A stretch of 23,798 nt of DNA from CAZHLD01 sp964533185 (GTDB lineage Bacteria; Acidobacteriota; Terriglobia; Acidiferrales; UBA7541). The stretch covers positions 1 to 23,798 of the forward strand of contig CAZHLD010000047.1 in assembly GCA_964533185.1 (NCBI GenBank), read 5' to 3'. Below are positions 22,200-23,798 of this stretch, piece after piece. Both the position numbers and the translations under genes were made by a program. Under the pieces are notes generated by a model, which was given only the letters and a program-made list of their open reading frames with translations, made no database searches and was not told the origin of the DNA. Numbering within the stretch: position 1 is the stretch's first letter; the number at the start of each line of letters is the position of its first letter.

Positions 22200-22535
22200 T
22201 CACGCCTTGCTCGGCACTACCGCCGCCGCATCGGCACTCTCCCTGGCGGGCATCGGACGAATCTGCGTGAACTCGACCTCTCGTCGCCCGTCGGCCTGTG
22301 CCGGCCCGACTTTTTCGGCTCGGTACACCACCGGGAAGGATTCTCCGCCGGCCATCGGCGGGATCAGGCGCACAAACAGCAGCGCACCTTCCCGAAGCTG
22401 GTGTCTCAATCGAATTCGCTTCTCGCCTCCTTCATTCCACTCCAGCGTGCATTCTTCAGCGAAAAACTGGTTGCACACGTCCCAGCCGGAGGCCTCGATT
22501 CGGTATGGGGGATACAGCTCCGATTGCTCGTGCAT
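22200..22535 (-). CDS. Small PilZ-like protein without c-di-GMP motifs (unknown function)
   Basis: 111 aa from ATG 22535, fixed by Shine-Dalgarno AAGGAG (22545-22550) 9 nt upstream; ATG 22544 directly abuts it and is rejected. Strand-rich: YRIEASGWDVCNQFFAEECT, EKRIRLRHQLREGALLFVRL, FPVVYRAEKVG, REVEFTQIRP. The order GWD...FAEEC...LREGALLFVRL...FPVVYRAEKV...VEFTQIR mirrors the PilZ protein at 19601 (GFD...FCERT...IARGNVVAIRL...ILFKVIWVAR...GALMF). A degenerate PilZ fold is plausible, but RxxxR and DxSxxG are missing. First gene of a two-gene unit behind a sigma-54 promoter. Confidence 0.75.
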   Translation of the reverse strand: MHEQSELYPPYRIEASGWDVCNQFFAEECTLEWNEGGEKRIRLRHQLREGALLFVRLIPPMAGGESFPVVYRAEKVGPAQADGRREVEFTQIRPMPARESADAAAVVPSKA

Positions 22536-22561
22536 CTTTCTCATCTCCTTGCCGGAGATGG

Positions 22562-22578
22562 TTGCAGTCGGCTAGCCA
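22562..22578 (-). promoter_or_regulatory. Sigma-54 (-24/-12) promoter for the small-gene pair
   Basis: Minus strand TGGCTAG-CCGA-CTGC, 8 of 11 consensus positions with exact GG-N10-GC spacing. Predicted start near 22552, just before the AAGGAG ribosome site, giving a leader of about 17 nt, as at the PilZ promoter. Confidence 0.5.
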
Positions 22579-22662
22579 AACGCCTCGCCGCTGGATCTGT
22601 CGCACCAGCAATGGCTTACGTTTTTTCCCCTGGCCGTTTGCTGCGGGCTTGGTTGGCGCAGA

Positions 22663-22678
22663 CGAACACACCTGTTCG
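22663..22678. promoter_or_regulatory. Dyad CGAACA-N4-TGTTCG, candidate enhancer site
   Basis: Perfect 6-bp inverted repeat with a 4-bp centre, about 99-114 bp upstream of the -12 element of the 22562-22578 promoter. No T-run follows on either strand, which argues against a terminator. The spacing fits an NtrC-type activator site. The remainder of the 22579-22736 spacer shows no gene. Confidence 0.4.
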
Positions 22679-22736
22679 CCTCTGAAACACTTGCCGCATC
22701 AATGGCAGAGATGTTTTTGACTGGAAGGAACTGGCC

Positions 22737-23471
22737 CTATCGGCCGTAATTCGCGCCGGGGTAGAGAAGATTCAGCGCCACTGGAAAGATATAGTTGAAG
22801 ATCCTGCCATAGACAAACCACGCCACGATCAGCCCCAGCATCCCGTAGCCGCTCGTCTGCGTCCAGTCCATGAACTTCAGCGCCGTGCTCCTGCCCATCA
22901 GCAGCGTCACGGCTGAGTTGCCATCCAGCGGCGGCACCGGCAGCAGGTTGAATGTGCCCAGCACCAGATTCAACATGAACGCGATACTCAGCAGCGTCGC
23001 CGCAAACGCCGCCCCGCCCCCCGGTTGCACCGCCTCAGTGATGTGCGTGTAGTTGGCCACTTCCGGTGCCCGCAGATAGCTCAGCGCCATCCCCGCGCGG
23101 ATCCCCGCAGCGGCCAGCAGCATCAGCGTGAAGTTGGCCGCCGGCCCGGCCAGCGCCATCCACGCTGCTCGCCGCGGGTGCCGCTGCTGCCAGGCCGGGT
23201 CATACGGCGCACTGGCCCAACCGATCATCCACCCGCCGCCCGAGAGCAGATACGAAAGCACCGGCGCCGCGATCGTACCAAACGGTTCCCGCCGCATGTG
23301 CGGGATCGGGTTCAGTGTCACCTGACCGCCTTCGAACGCTGTCGGATCGCCGCCCCACTTGGCTACCAGCGCGTGCGCGCCCTCATGGCACGTGGTCGAA
23401 AAAAGAAACACCACGTACCAGATCGCCCCCAGCGCAATCACTTCCGGCCCAAGCTGTGACAGTCCACTCAT
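22737..23471 (-). CDS. Site-2 protease family (M50) membrane metalloprotease
   Basis: 244 aa, ATG 23471 with a purine-rich GGGAGAGG just upstream. The zinc motif H29-E30-G-A-H33 lies in the first membrane region. The family's second motif NLLPVPPLDG, which supplies the third ligand Asp, follows in a later segment (LNLVLGTFNLLPVPPLDGNS). Four to six hydrophobic segments are visible. It is the compact form without PDZ domain. M50 enzymes cut membrane-embedded substrates such as anti-sigma factors, but this short branch is poorly characterised. It is transcribed towards the sigma-54 cluster, ending 159 bp before the 22562-22578 promoter. Confidence 0.93.
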   Translation of the reverse strand: MSGLSQLGPEVIALGAIWYVVFLFSTTCHEGAHALVAKWGGDPTAFEGGQVTLNPIPHMRREPFGTIAAPVLSYLLSGGGWMIGWASAPYDPAWQQRHPRRAAWMALAGPAANFTLMLLAAAGIRAGMALSYLRAPEVANYTHITEAVQPGGGAAFAATLLSIAFMLNLVLGTFNLLPVPPLDGNSAVTLLMGRSTALKFMDWTQTSGYGMLGLIVAWFVYGRIFNYIFPVALNLLYPGANYGR

Positions 23472-23623
23472 CTGCCTCTCCCTCGCCCGCCAAGCCTAGT
23501 CACTTCCAGTTCACCACGCAAGCACTTGAATCCTTGAGATTACCCTTCGCCGGGTATAGCGTTCATCCCAGCGGCCCAATCCTCTCCGCTCGGTAGGTTT
23601 CGGGGCAGTACAGGAGATGCGCC

Positions 23624-23774
23624 ATGCCAGCCCAGGGCAAACAACGTACCCGCCGCAAGTCCGACCTTGACCGGCGAGTTTGAAAGACTCCTCCGTCGCG
23701 CCGTCGCCCTCGCCAAAGCCCGCAGCCCGCGCCGCGCCTCTCGTCCCACGCGCCGCAAGCACCGCGCCGCCTGA
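23624..23774 (+). pseudogene. Small Arg/Lys-rich protein gene with a one-base frameshift
   Basis: ATG 23624 has an excellent Shine-Dalgarno AGGAG 7 nt upstream. It opens a short basic frame (PAQGKQRTRRKSDL) that stops after 19 codons. Removing one T in GACCTTGACC (about 23665-23668) joins it to TGEFERLLRRAVALAKARS and then PRRASRPTRRKHRAA, ending at TGA 23772-23774, for a 49-aa highly basic protein. The 151-bp span is 50 codons plus one base. It may be a real frameshift, a sequencing error or a decayed gene. Small histone-like or nucleic-acid-binding proteins have this composition; family not recognised. Confidence 0.5.
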
Positions 23775-23798
23775 CCGTTCCTGGTTCTCCCGCGGGCT

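Noticed and set aside
22542..22560. Stem CATCTCC/GGAGATG that would hide the ribosome site of the 22535 gene
   Set aside because: The predicted sigma-54 transcript starts near 22552, within the loop, so the 5' arm would not be in the RNA. It would revive if a start further upstream were found.
23480..23510. Weak sigma-54-like TGGAAGT-GACT-AGGC before the site-2 protease gene
   Set aside because: Only 6 of 11 consensus positions match, well below the three sites around the regulator.

Overview
This is a GC-rich chromosomal stretch from a diderm (lipid A-making) bacterium. The most likely source is an Acidobacteriota (Terriglobia-like) genome. That call is an inference from the dnaX-ybaB-recR block with its small SRP RNA, the many secreted proteins of unknown function, the dense short intergenic repeats (CATTCTGAG-type and GGGACAGGC-type) and the PilZ proteins. 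A run of exactly 100 N (19493-19592) marks a scaffold join, so this is a draft or metagenome assembly. Almost every gene lies on the minus strand.

Layout by position: 1-530 holds the N-terminal part of a secreted FG-GAP/VCBS beta-propeller protein with near-identical 147-bp repeats. 531-867 has no gene, but has two dyads and three 28-bp tandem repeats. 868-10010 is a run of minus-strand genes, in transcription order: a possibly leaderless hypothetical gene, a small exported protein, a lipoprotein, the two subunits of a heterodimeric ABC exporter, lpxB, and a secreted M1-peptidase-like protein that has lost its zinc site. 10220-13369 encodes a very long PilZ-coiled-coil protein and an Mpo1/DUF962-like membrane protein. 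13548-16479 is the housekeeping block recR, ybaB, dnaX and the 4.5S SRP RNA. 16600-18487 is a translationally coupled pair, a membrane protein and an alpha/beta hydrolase. A plus-strand exported protein (18822 onward) runs into the N gap.

The part most worth following up is 19601-22578. It holds a canonical PilZ protein, an orphan NtrC-family (sigma-54 dependent) response regulator and two small uncharacterised genes. I can read a GG-N10-GC sigma-54 (-24/-12) promoter in front of each of the three transcription units: PilZ at 20040-20056, the regulator at 21704-21719 and the small-gene pair at 22562-22578. All three share the variant TGGC(A/T)AG-N4-(N)TGC, and a CGAACA-type half-site lies roughly 100 bp upstream of two of them. 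This looks like a compact, self-regulating sigma-54 circuit whose outputs are a c-di-GMP receptor and two unknown small proteins. The 250 bp before the regulator is gene-free but rich in hairpins.

The window closes with a site-2 protease (M50) and a tiny basic-protein gene broken by a one-base insertion. No tRNA, rRNA, CRISPR array, complete insertion sequence or prophage gene was seen.
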